Shown in pieces: positions 8,340-16,349 of a stretch of 64,000 nt of DNA (its first letter is position 1; the number at the start of each line of letters is the position of its first letter). Origin of the DNA: an uncultured Sphingomonas sp. (lineage in GTDB: Bacteria > Pseudomonadota > Alphaproteobacteria > Sphingomonadales > Sphingomonadaceae). The stretch covers positions 62,001-126,000 of the forward strand of contig NZ_CAKTFO010000001.1 of NCBI RefSeq assembly GCF_934560975.1, written 5' to 3'. The notes under the pieces were generated by a model. The model saw only the letters and a list, made by a program, of their open reading frames with translations, had not been told where the DNA came from and made no database searches. A program made the translations under genes and the position numbers.

Positions 8340-10097
8340 ATGGCTAAGAGACCTCTTCCTCCCGGCGCGTCCAAACCGATGGCGAGCCCGCTGGCGCGCG
8401 CGCTCCGCCTCGGTCTGGGGCCGATCGGCTTCGCGGCCTTGTTCAGCTTTGTATCCAACATGCTGTACATCGCGCTGCCGATCTACACCAACCAGGTCTA
8501 TTCGCGCGTGCTGCCCAGCCAGTCGGCCGCCAGCCTGTGGGTGCTGACCTTCGGCTGCGCGTTCGTGTTCCTGATCTCGTCCGTGATCGATTATTACCGC
8601 GCGCAGGTGTTGAGCGGCTTTGCGGTGGTGTTCGACCAGCAGGTGGCGAGCCGCACCTTTGCCGCCTTGTTCGACGCGGTCGTCCGCCGTCGCGGCACCC
8701 GCGCCCAGGCGCTGCGCGACCTTGATACCGTCCGCGCGGCGCTTGGCGGGGCCAGCCTCAACATCCTGTTCGACCTGCCGTGGCTGCCGGTCTTCCTGAT
8801 CGTGCTGTTCCTGATCGATCCGGCGGTGGGCGCGGTGACGCTGGTCGGCGGCGTGATCCTGATCATCCTCGCCATCTTGCAAGACCGCGCCAGCCGCGGC
8901 GCGCTAAAAGAAGCGAGCGAGGCGCAGATCGCCAGCTACGGCTTCACTGACGCGGCGCTGCGCAACGGCGAAGTCGTGCGGGCGCTCGGCATGTTGCCCA
9001 CCCTGGGCCGGCTGTGGTCGCGCGAGCGGTTCAAGGCCGTGTCCGCCGCCAATGCGGCCGAGCGGGCGGGCGGCGTGTATGGCAACACGATCCGCTACAT
9101 CCGCATGGTGATCCAGATCGCGATCATCGCGGTCGGCGCCCTGCTGGTGATGGACCGCTCCATCTCCTCCGGTTTGTTGTTCGCCAACATGATCCTGTCC
9201 AGCCGCGCGCTGGCGCCGGTGGAGCGGATCGTGGGATCGTGGAAGGGCCTGTTCGAGGCGTGGCAATCATACAAAAGGCTCGACACCGTGCTGCTCGACT
9301 ATGAGCCGCCGGAGCCTCTGACCAAGCTGCCGGTTCCCGCCGGCCGCGTCACGGTGGAGGGGGTCAGCTTCGCGCCGATGGGTGCGCCGGCTTTGGTCCT
9401 CACCAACCTGCGCTTCGCGATCCAGCCGGGCGAGTTCGTCGGCGTGGTCGGCCCGTCCGGCGCCGGCAAGTCGACGCTGGCGCGCCTGCTGGCCGGCATC
9501 TGGAAGCCGAATACGGGTGCGGTCCGGCTCGACGGCGCCGACGTCTATACGTGGGAGCGCGAGGATTTCGGCCGCCACGTCGCCTATCAGCCGCAGGATA
9601 CGGAGCTGTTTTCCGGCACCGTCCGCGACAACATCGCCCGCTTCCGCGCCGACGCCACCGACGAGCAGGTGGTCGCCGCCGCCCAGCTGGCCAATGCGCA
9701 CGACCTGATCCTGCGCCTGCCCAACGGCTATGAGACCGAGCTGGGCGAGGGCGGCATGGTCCTGTCCGCCGGCCAGCGCCAGCGCGTCGGCCTGGCCCGC
9801 ACCCTGTTCGGGGAGCCCAAGCTGCTGATCCTGGACGAACCCAACGCCAATCTGGATGCGGAGGGTGAGGCGGCTTTGATGAAGGCGCTGGGCGAGATCA
9901 AGGCGCGGGGTTCCACCGTGGTGCTGATCTCGCACAAGCCATCCGCCTTCCGCCATGCCGACAAGGCGCTGGTGCTGGTGAACGGCCTGATCACCGAATA
10001 TGGCCCGCGTGACGAGGTGCTGGCCAAGATCTCGAAAGCCAACGCCCCCGCGCCCAAGCCGGCGGCAACACCCCCGGCCCTGAAGGAGGCCCAGTGA
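8340..10097 (+). CDS. Type I secretion ABC transporter/permease (PrtD-type)
   Basis: This 585-residue half-transporter has an N-terminal membrane domain with hydrophobic segments around residues 25-95, 140-180 and 255-290, and a C-terminal ATPase. Walker A is GPSGAGKS (371-378), the signature LSAGQRQR starts at 475, and Walker B is LLILDEP (495-501). There is no C39 peptidase-like N-terminal domain, matching PrtD/RsaD-type exporters of RTX proteins. ATG 8340 is preferred over an upstream frame start because GAGG lies 14 bases before it. The stop overlaps the HlyD-type gene. Predicted to export the RTX protein encoded 2.5 kb downstream. Confidence 0.92.
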   Translation: MAKRPLPPGASKPMASPLARALRLGLGPIGFAALFSFVSNMLYIALPIYTNQVYSRVLPSQSAASLWVLTFGCAFVFLISSVIDYYRAQVLSGFAVVFDQQVASRTFAALFDAVVRRRGTRAQALRDLDTVRAALGGASLNILFDLPWLPVFLIVLFLIDPAVGAVTLVGGVILIILAILQDRASRGALKEASEAQIASYGFTDAALRNGEVVRALGMLPTLGRLWSRERFKAVSAANAAERAGGVYGNTIRYIRMVIQIAIIAVGALLVMDRSISSGLLFANMILSSRALAPVERIVGSWKGLFEAWQSYKRLDTVLLDYEPPEPLTKLPVPAGRVTVEGVSFAPMGAPALVLTNLRFAIQPGEFVGVVGPSGAGKSTLARLLAGIWKPNTGAVRLDGADVYTWEREDFGRHVAYQPQDTELFSGTVRDNIARFRADATDEQVVAAAQLANAHDLILRLPNGYETELGEGGMVLSAGQRQRVGLARTLFGEPKLLILDEPNANLDAEGEAALMKALGEIKARGSTVVLISHKPSAFRHADKALVLVNGLITEYGPRDEVLAKISKANAPAPKPAATPPALKEAQ

Positions 10098-11491
10098 TGA
10101 GCCGCTTCCGCGACATCATCCGCCAGTTGCGCCGCGAGCCCGACGTGCCCGCTCTGCCCGAACCGGGCTTTGCGGAGCTGAACGCGGCCGAAAGCGACAT
10201 CATCCGCGTCCGCCTGCGCCGCCCGATCCTGGCCGGGTCGATCGTGGTGCTGGTGCTGGTGTTCGGCCTGCTGATCTGGGCCGCCTTTTCCACGCTTCAG
10301 GGCGCGGTGGTGGCGCAGGGCACGGTGCGGGTCGAAAACAACAGCAAGGTGCTGAAGACCCGCGAGGGCGGCATCGTCCGCCAGATCCTGGTGCGCGAGG
10401 GCCAGGCGGTGCGTCGTGGACAGGTGCTGATGCGCATGGACGCGGTGCAGGTCCAGGCGACCGTGGACGTATGGCAGGCGCAATATGACAGCGCGCTGGC
10501 CGACATCGCCCGGTTCCAGGCCATGCTGGCCAACGCCCCCGATATCCGCTTCCCGCAGGACCTGCTGTCGCGCCAGGGCGATCCGCGCGTGGCCGCGCTG
10601 ATCGCCGGCCAGCGCGCCTTGTTCGAATCCGAGATGCTGCTCTACCGTAGCCAGGCCGATGCCCTGCGCGGGCAGGCGGGGCAGATGCAGACCCAGATTC
10701 AGGGCCTGCGCGCCCAGGCCTCCGCGACCGACGCCCAGTCCGCCACGATCGTGGACGAGCTTGGCGGCGTGCGCGAACTCAACCAGCTCGGCTACGCGCC
10801 CAAGACCCGCGTGCTGGCGCTGGAGCGGAGCCGTGCCCAGCTGACCGGTCAGCGCGGATCGCTCACCGCCGACATGGCGCGGACGCAACAGGGGATCGGC
10901 AATGTCCGCATCCAGCTCGCCCAGCTCGAACAGAAGCGCGCGGACGAGGCCGCGACCGGCATCCGCGCCGCGCAGGACAAGCTGACCGACGCCGCGCCCA
11001 AGCTGCGCGCCACCTCCGAATCACTGTCGCAGACGGTGATCCGCGCGCCCGCCGACGGCCGCGTCTTCGGCCTCACCCAATATACGGAAGGCGGCGTCGC
11101 CCAGCCCGGCGAGACGTTGCTCCAGGTCGTGCCCACCGGCACCCCGCTGGTGATCCAGGCGCAGGTGCGGCCGGAGGATATTGCCCGCATCACGCCGGGC
11201 ATGAAGGCGGAGGTGAACTTCACCGCCTTCAACCCCCGCACCACGCCGCCCGCCGACGGCTATGTCGCCACCGTGTCCGCCGATGCCGCCACCGCCAAGG
11301 AAGGTGGCCAGCCTTTCTACCAGGTCGAGGTGCGGGTGGATGCGGCGGAGGTCGCGCGCCTGGGCGAAGGGATGCGCCTGACGCCTGGTATGCAGGCCCA
11401 TGTCAACATCGTCACGGGATCGCGCACCATCCTCGACTACCTGCTCGGGCCCTATACGGAGGCGATGCGCTCCGCTTTGCGTGAGCGGTGA
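10097..11491 (+). CDS. HlyD-family periplasmic adaptor of the type I system
   Basis: This 464-residue membrane-fusion protein has one N-terminal membrane segment (ILAGSIVVLVLVFGLLIWAA), then a biotinyl-lipoyl-like half (VVAQGTVRVENNSKVLKTR, GGIVRQILVREGQAVRRGQ). A long coiled coil spans ~130-310, followed by the HlyD C-terminal barrel (VIRAPADGRVFGL). It bridges the inner-membrane ABC protein and the TolC-like channel. ATG 10097 is chosen over GTG 10094 because AAGGAGG lies 7 bases upstream; it shares one base with the previous stop. Confidence 0.93.
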   Translation: MSRFRDIIRQLRREPDVPALPEPGFAELNAAESDIIRVRLRRPILAGSIVVLVLVFGLLIWAAFSTLQGAVVAQGTVRVENNSKVLKTREGGIVRQILVREGQAVRRGQVLMRMDAVQVQATVDVWQAQYDSALADIARFQAMLANAPDIRFPQDLLSRQGDPRVAALIAGQRALFESEMLLYRSQADALRGQAGQMQTQIQGLRAQASATDAQSATIVDELGGVRELNQLGYAPKTRVLALERSRAQLTGQRGSLTADMARTQQGIGNVRIQLAQLEQKRADEAATGIRAAQDKLTDAAPKLRATSESLSQTVIRAPADGRVFGLTQYTEGGVAQPGETLLQVVPTGTPLVIQAQVRPEDIARITPGMKAEVNFTAFNPRTTPPADGYVATVSADAATAKEGGQPFYQVEVRVDAAEVARLGEGMRLTPGMQAHVNIVTGSRTILDYLLGPYTEAMRSALRER

Positions 11492-11515
11492 GGGTAAGGC
11501 GGTGAGTGTCGGGCG

Positions 11516-12268
11516 GTGAGCGGGGGCAAGGTTTCCTTCCTGGTCGCGGGCGTGCAGAAGGGCGGCACCACCGCCCTGTTCGATTACCTGGCGGAGCTGC
11601 CCGGCGTGCAGCTCCCGCCCGTCAAGGAAGCGCATTTCTTCGACGACGAAGAGCGGGTGGATTGGACCGCGCCCGATTACGCGCCCTACCATGCGCTGTT
11701 CCGCGACGACGGCCGGCTGTGGGGGGAGGCGACGCCGATCTACCTCTACTGGCCCAACGCGGTGGAGCGGATCGCCCGCTACAATCCGGCGATGAAGCTG
11801 ATCTGCATCTTCCGCGATCCCGTGGAGCGCGCCTGGTCGCACTGGAAGATGGAATATGCCAAGCGCAAGGAAACGGAGCCCTTCGGCTGGTGCATCCGCG
11901 AAGGCCGCGCCCGCATGGCGGCGGGTGCGCCCTATCCAGGCTTTCACCGCGTCTATAGTTATGTCGAGCGGGGCTATTACGGGCGGCAGCTGGCGCGTCT
12001 GCTGCGGGCCTTCCCGCGCGATCAGCTGCTGCTGCTCGGGTCGGAACAGCTGCGCCGCGATCCTGCCAAGGTGATCGCTCGAATCAGCGCCTTTCTCGGC
12101 ATCCCGGCCCCGATTGTTCCCGCCGCGCCCCAAATCTCCCATCCGGCGGCGGACATCACCTATCCTTCGACATTGACCGCAAGTGACGTGTCATTTTTGC
12201 AACGGCATTACGTCGAGGAGATGGCGCGCTTTCATGCGCTTGCCGGTCAGCCGCACCTCCTGGACTGA
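11516..12268 (+). CDS. Sulfotransferase domain protein
   Basis: This 250-residue protein has the PAPS-binding 5' loop GVQKGGTTAL near the N-terminus and the 3'-phosphate motif IFRDPVERAWSHWKM. It belongs to the NodH/heparan-type sulfotransferase fold and should move sulfate from PAPS to a sugar or other hydroxyl. The GTG start lies 24 bp after the adaptor gene, so it is probably the last gene of the secretion operon. No membrane segment is visible. Being co-transcribed with glycosyltransferases and an exporter suggests sulfation of the surface glycan or glycoprotein; the acceptor is unknown. Confidence 0.85.
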   Translation: MSGGKVSFLVAGVQKGGTTALFDYLAELPGVQLPPVKEAHFFDDEERVDWTAPDYAPYHALFRDDGRLWGEATPIYLYWPNAVERIARYNPAMKLICIFRDPVERAWSHWKMEYAKRKETEPFGWCIREGRARMAAGAPYPGFHRVYSYVERGYYGRQLARLLRAFPRDQLLLLGSEQLRRDPAKVIARISAFLGIPAPIVPAAPQISHPAADITYPSTLTASDVSFLQRHYVEEMARFHALAGQPHLLD

Positions 12269-12589
12269 TCCAGGGCAAAGTCGAATGTTAACTATCTATA
12301 AGCAGGGTCGTGCTTCATATTGAGGGAACCTGTATGCGGCTCTCCGCGTACAAGCTTCTACGTCGGGTTTCGTGGTTTTTTCCGGGGCATCTGGCGCTGT
12401 TTACCGCGACGAACGGTGAGCGATATGAGTTGCGCGGGTTTGGAAGCTTGGCTAAGTATCCGACTGCGCTCGCTTGCGCTGATTGCACCTAGGTGTGGTT
12501 AGGCATGGGCGGAGGGCGCCTCCAACCACCTTAGGGGAGGTGGGGGCAAACTGTTACGCCCGGACTGAAAGGTTCATTTGGAGGCTTAA
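12269..12589 (+). promoter_or_regulatory. Leader and promoter region of the RTX gene
   Basis: This 321-bp gap has no convincing gene; a 60-codon frame at 12310-12492 lacks a good ribosome site. The first ~60 bases are AT-rich, a plausible promoter zone. Near the gene are three compact dyads: the perfect palindrome CACCTAGGTG (12486-12495), GGAGG-GCG-CCTCC (12511-12523) and CCACCT-N6-AGGTGG (12526-12543). A strong GGAGG-type ribosome site lies at about 12578. The dyads contain Shine-Dalgarno-like and anti-Shine-Dalgarno-like bases. This could be a stabilising or regulatory leader for a highly expressed protein; the transcription start is unknown. Confidence 0.5.
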
Positions 12590-13867
12590 ATGGCGAATTA
12601 TCTTTTTGAGCGGATTACGGATGCGCAGGCAGCGGCCTTCAGCACCAGCGACAGCCTGTTCTTTCTCGACGGCGGTGTTCAGGATCTGGACGTTCGCTTC
12701 AACCAGGGCGGCGGGCTGAACAACGCCTCCATCACGATCACGAAGGACGACGTTTCCCGTACCTTCCTGGCGTCGGCATTCTCCAACGAGACGCTGACCT
12801 TCTTCGGTCAGAACGCTGGTGCCGCTGCGTTTGGTTCGAACGATGCCGCCACGCCGGATACGGCTGCAACCTCGACGTTTGCGACTGACGCGACGACGGG
12901 CGCTTACGCTGCTGGTACGGGCAACCTGTACTTCGGTCTTGCCGGCAACGACACCATCACCGCAACGAACAGCCTGGCGAGCGACACGCTGTGGGGTGGC
13001 GACGGCAACGACGCCATCATCGGCACCACCTCGACCGCGACTGGGCGTAACCTGGCGACCGAAGCCGACTACCTGATGGGTGGCGCGGGCAATGACACCA
13101 TCACCGGTGGCAGCGGCAACGATCACATCTACGGTAATGCGGTCACGACGACGGCAGGCGCTGTTGATGGCGATGACTCGATCAACGCCGGCGCGGGCAA
13201 CGACTACGTTCAGGGTAATGCCGGTAATGACATTATCAACGGTGAAGCCGGCAATGACCGTCTGTACGGTGGCCAGGGCAACGACGTCATCGACGGCGGC
13301 GCTGGTGCGGACTACCTGCAGGGCAACCGCGGTACGGACAGCTTGACTGGCGGTCTCGGCGATGATACCGTTCGTGGTGGTGCTGACAACGACACGCTGG
13401 TTGGCAGCGAAGGCAATGACATGCTGTTCGGCGATGCGGGCAACGACTCGCTGACCGGTGGCGCTGGCTTCGACACGCTCAGCGGCGGCGCTGGTAACGA
13501 CATCTTCGTCTTCGCAGTCGACGATGCCGCCAGCTCCAACCTGAACGCGGCTCCGGGCAGCGCGAACTTCGGTCTGGTCGATACGATTGCCGACTTCGCG
13601 GCGAACGCTGACACGATCGATCTCGGCGCCACGGCGGTCAGCCTGATCGTCGGCACGACGACGTCGGCGAGCGCGACGGACGGTCTCGCCTATGCTCAGG
13701 GTCTCCTCAGCCAGGCGAACTCGACGAACAACGTTGCTGCGGTTCAGGTCGGCACCGACACCTACCTGTTCTACAACGACGGTTTGACCGCCGGCTCCAC
13801 GATCGACTCGGCTATCAAGCTGACCGGCGTGACCGCTGCAAACCTCGACAACGCCGACTTCGTCTAA
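12590..13867 (+). CDS. RTX calcium-binding protein, predicted type I secretion substrate
   Basis: This 425-residue, cysteine-free acidic protein has about 16 glycine/aspartate nonapeptides of the GGxGxDxUx type (residues ~115-305). They are followed by the conserved block GGAGNDIFVFAVDDA and a C-terminal region without repeats that should carry the uncleaved type I secretion signal. No N-terminal signal peptide is present. Codons use more GGT/GCT than neighbours and the ribosome site is excellent, suggesting high expression. The TolC/ABC/HlyD set lies just upstream. Possible roles are S-layer-like coat, adhesin or matrix protein. No protease, lipase or other catalytic domain is seen. Confidence 0.9.
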   Translation: MANYLFERITDAQAAAFSTSDSLFFLDGGVQDLDVRFNQGGGLNNASITITKDDVSRTFLASAFSNETLTFFGQNAGAAAFGSNDAATPDTAATSTFATDATTGAYAAGTGNLYFGLAGNDTITATNSLASDTLWGGDGNDAIIGTTSTATGRNLATEADYLMGGAGNDTITGGSGNDHIYGNAVTTTAGAVDGDDSINAGAGNDYVQGNAGNDIINGEAGNDRLYGGQGNDVIDGGAGADYLQGNRGTDSLTGGLGDDTVRGGADNDTLVGSEGNDMLFGDAGNDSLTGGAGFDTLSGGAGNDIFVFAVDDAASSNLNAAPGSANFGLVDTIADFAANADTIDLGATAVSLIVGTTTSASATDGLAYAQGLLSQANSTNNVAAVQVGTDTYLFYNDGLTAGSTIDSAIKLTGVTAANLDNADFV

Positions 13868-13889
13868 GTCGATCGTTGATTGCTCAAGG

Positions 13890-13919
13890 AGAGCCGGCCC
13901 GAAAGGGTCGGCTCTTTTT
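13890..13919 (+). terminator. Rho-independent terminator of the RTX gene
   Basis: The stem GAGCCGGCCC (13891-13900) pairs through a GAAA tetraloop with GGGTCGGCTC (13905-13914), with one G-U pair, and is followed by a run of five T. It begins 23 bases after the RTX stop codon and faces the convergent glycosyltransferase gene. Confidence 0.9.
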
Positions 13920-14163
13920 GTATGTGCGTCCGGCGCTGTGGCGCGGTCGATCGATCAGCTCGGGCGGAAATGGTGCGCTCGCACCGGCAACGGCGTAAGA
14001 CCGGGAACAGTGTCGCTTTATCCTGCGCTCAAGCCCCCCCCCGCCGGCAGCATCATAGCCACATCGGGCCTTGGCTACGCAGCCGCGTCATCGTGGCTCA
14101 TCTATCTGCCCGCCATGCATGTTCCAGACAACCGGAGGCCAGATCGGCCGCCGGCGGCGGGTA

Positions 14164-15381
14164 TCACAACAATTCGTCGATCATCCTGAGCCATTCGGCC
14201 GTGCCGTGGCTGCGATCGAAGCCTGCAAGGGCGCGGGTGCGGGCGGCGGTGCGGAGCGCGGCGAAGCGGTCCGGGTGGCGGCAGGCTTCGGTCAGGGCCT
14301 GCGACAGGGCGCCCGTGTCGAAGAACGGCAGCAATCGTCCCTCCACGCCGTCGGTAATCGCATCGTGCAGCGGCGGGGTGTCGGACGCGATCACCAGGCA
14401 CTCGCACGCCATCGCCTCCACCAGCGACCAGGACAGCACGAACGGGTAGGTATAATAGACATGCGCCCATGACAGCGAGAAGGCGTCGATCAGCTGGCCA
14501 TGGCTCACCCGGCCCACGAAGTGGACGCAGGACAGGTCGATGCGATCGCCCAGCTCCGCCAGCAGCCAGCTCTTCCAACTATGCCCCTCCGGCGGGGTCG
14601 CGCCATAACCCTGGCGGGCATCCTCCCCGATCACCACCACCTCCGCCGCCGGGCAGGCCGACAGGAAGTCCGGCAGCGCCCGCATGAAGATGTGGAAACC
14701 GCGCAACGGCTCCAGCGTCCGCCCGACATAGGTCACCACCGGCTTCGACCCGTCCAGCACGCGTCCGCCGGGCAGGGTCAGCCGGGCACCCGGCCGCCTG
14801 GTGGCATGGTCCAGGTCGACGCCTTCATGCACCACCCGGATCAGCGGCTGCAATGCCGCCGGGAAGGAGGCCGCCTGGAACCCGGTCGGGCAGACGATCC
14901 GGTCCGCCCAGGCATAAGCCAGTACCTGCGTCGCATTCTTGGCATGGGTCCGCGCGTCGCGCTCGAAACCGGTGCCGCCGAACTCGGGATCGAAGTTCAT
15001 GTCGCCGCCCTGGCTGCGATACATCAGCTCCCCGAACAGGATGATGCGCGCGTCGGGCCACACCTCCTTCAGCAGCAACGTCTCGCCCCAGCCGGGATGG
15101 CCGACGATGACGTCGGGGGTGAAGCCGTCGCGCTTCAGCTGCATCGCCGCCTGCGCCGCCGCCGTGCCCCGGATCAGGTCCGCTTCCGCCCGGATCGCCA
15201 GCGGATAGATGCCCTGGGTCGTGCCCCGCTCGGTCCGCCAGCGGCGCAGGTCGATGCCGGGCTGCGCCCTGGCGGTCGTGCCGCTGATCACGGCGACCCT
15301 GTCCCCGCGCTTGCGGAGCGCGTTGGCGATGTGCGGGAATTGACCGGGGAAGTTCTGGTGGACGATCAGGATATTGGCCAT
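14164..15381 (-). CDS. GT4 family glycosyltransferase
   Basis: This 405-residue GT-B enzyme starts with ANILIVHQNFPGQFPHIANA, a pattern found in exopolysaccharide GT4 enzymes, and has VVTYVGRTLEPLRGFHIFM and the donor region SWSLVEAMACECLVIASD. ATG 15381 is preferred; it shares one base with the upstream M23 gene's stop (TGATG), so translation is likely coupled. It is the last gene of the long minus-strand operon. The EAMACE motif is a weaker version of the usual E-x7-E site, but both acidic positions are plausible. Confidence 0.88.
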   Translation of the reverse strand: MANILIVHQNFPGQFPHIANALRKRGDRVAVISGTTARAQPGIDLRRWRTERGTTQGIYPLAIRAEADLIRGTAAAQAAMQLKRDGFTPDVIVGHPGWGETLLLKEVWPDARIILFGELMYRSQGGDMNFDPEFGGTGFERDARTHAKNATQVLAYAWADRIVCPTGFQAASFPAALQPLIRVVHEGVDLDHATRRPGARLTLPGGRVLDGSKPVVTYVGRTLEPLRGFHIFMRALPDFLSACPAAEVVVIGEDARQGYGATPPEGHSWKSWLLAELGDRIDLSCVHFVGRVSHGQLIDAFSLSWAHVYYTYPFVLSWSLVEAMACECLVIASDTPPLHDAITDGVEGRLLPFFDTGALSQALTEACRHPDRFAALRTAARTRALAGFDRSHGTAEWLRMIDELL

Positions 15382-16349
15382 CACAGCGTGATAGCGTCAC
15401 GCCTCTCGATTGCCACGCGCCCGCTGCGGATCACCTGATATTCGCTGCGATAGGTGCCCGCCGGCCACCCGCCTGCCGGCGCCTTCTTGCCGGCGAACAG
15501 GATTACCTGCGCCTTGTCGCGGTCGAGCGGGGGCGCCCGGTTGTCCGCCAGCACCTGACCGTCGGGGGCGCGCAGCACCATCCGCTGCGCGTCGCCGCCT
15601 TGCAGCCCGATCGCCTGCGCGAACGCCACCAGCGGCGTGTCGCGACGGGGCGGCGGCACTTGCCCGGCGCCCTCTTCCTGCACCGCGTCCATCGTCACCG
15701 GGCCGGCGGCGAAGCCCGCGACCAGCACGTGGCCTTCCGCATAAGCGGGCGTGTTCGCCCACAGGCTGCGGCCGCCGCGACACTGGCCGGCGGCGGCGCC
15801 CCAGGCGAACGGATCCACCGTGTCGCCATCGTGCCGCACGCTGAGGTGGAGGTGCGGGAACTCGGTATCGCCGGACAGGCCGACGCGGCCCAGCACCGCG
15901 CCCGTCGCGACCGCCTGTCCCGGCCGCACCGCGATGCTGCCGCGCGCCATGTGGCAATATTGCGTCTGCCACCCGCCGGGATGCGCGATCACGACGCCGT
16001 TGCCGCACTCCTTGCCGGCAATGTCCCCCGCCGGGCGCCGGCGCATGGACATTTCGGGCTCCCCATCCCGGATGCCGCGCACCACGCCGGGTGCCGCCGC
16101 CAGCACGTTCACCCCGCGCCGTTGCTGCGCCATGCTGGTCAGGCGGATGTCGGTGCCGCCATGGCCGGCATAGGTGCGCCCGCCGCACCGATAGTCGCGC
16201 ACGCCGGGTCCGGGATCGTCATCCTGATAGCTCTGGATCGCGCAGTCCTTGCCCAGCGCGCAGGCGAGCGGGAAGGTCAGGCGCGGCGGCTCCGGCACGG
16301 GTGCCGCCGCCGCCAGCAGGGCGAGCGGCAGCAGCGCCCGGCCCCTCAC
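15381..16349 (-). CDS. M23 (LytM-type) peptidase, secreted
   Basis: This 322-residue protein has a short signal peptide (GRALLPLALLAAAAP) and an M23 domain. Metal and catalytic residues are visible: H63 and D67 in GHGGTD, and H166/H168 in PHLHLS. The family cleaves peptidoglycan cross-bridges or serves as an activator fold. GTG 16349 is chosen because it overlaps the upstream stop as GTGA and places the signal peptide first; a longer frame would intrude into the glycosyltransferase gene. Its coupling to glycosyltransferases on both sides is unusual and suggests a role at the envelope where the polymer passes or is anchored. Confidence 0.87.
   Translation of the reverse strand: MRGRALLPLALLAAAAPVPEPPRLTFPLACALGKDCAIQSYQDDDPGPGVRDYRCGGRTYAGHGGTDIRLTSMAQQRRGVNVLAAAPGVVRGIRDGEPEMSMRRRPAGDIAGKECGNGVVIAHPGGWQTQYCHMARGSIAVRPGQAVATGAVLGRVGLSGDTEFPHLHLSVRHDGDTVDPFAWGAAAGQCRGGRSLWANTPAYAEGHVLVAGFAAGPVTMDAVQEEGAGQVPPPRRDTPLVAFAQAIGLQGGDAQRMVLRAPDGQVLADNRAPPLDRDKAQVILFAGKKAPAGGWPAGTYRSEYQVIRSGRVAIERRDAITL

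Noticed and set aside
12310..12492. 60-codon frame in the RTX leader
   Set aside because: No ribosome site, Cys/Trp-rich chance peptide, and the region has regulatory-type dyads.
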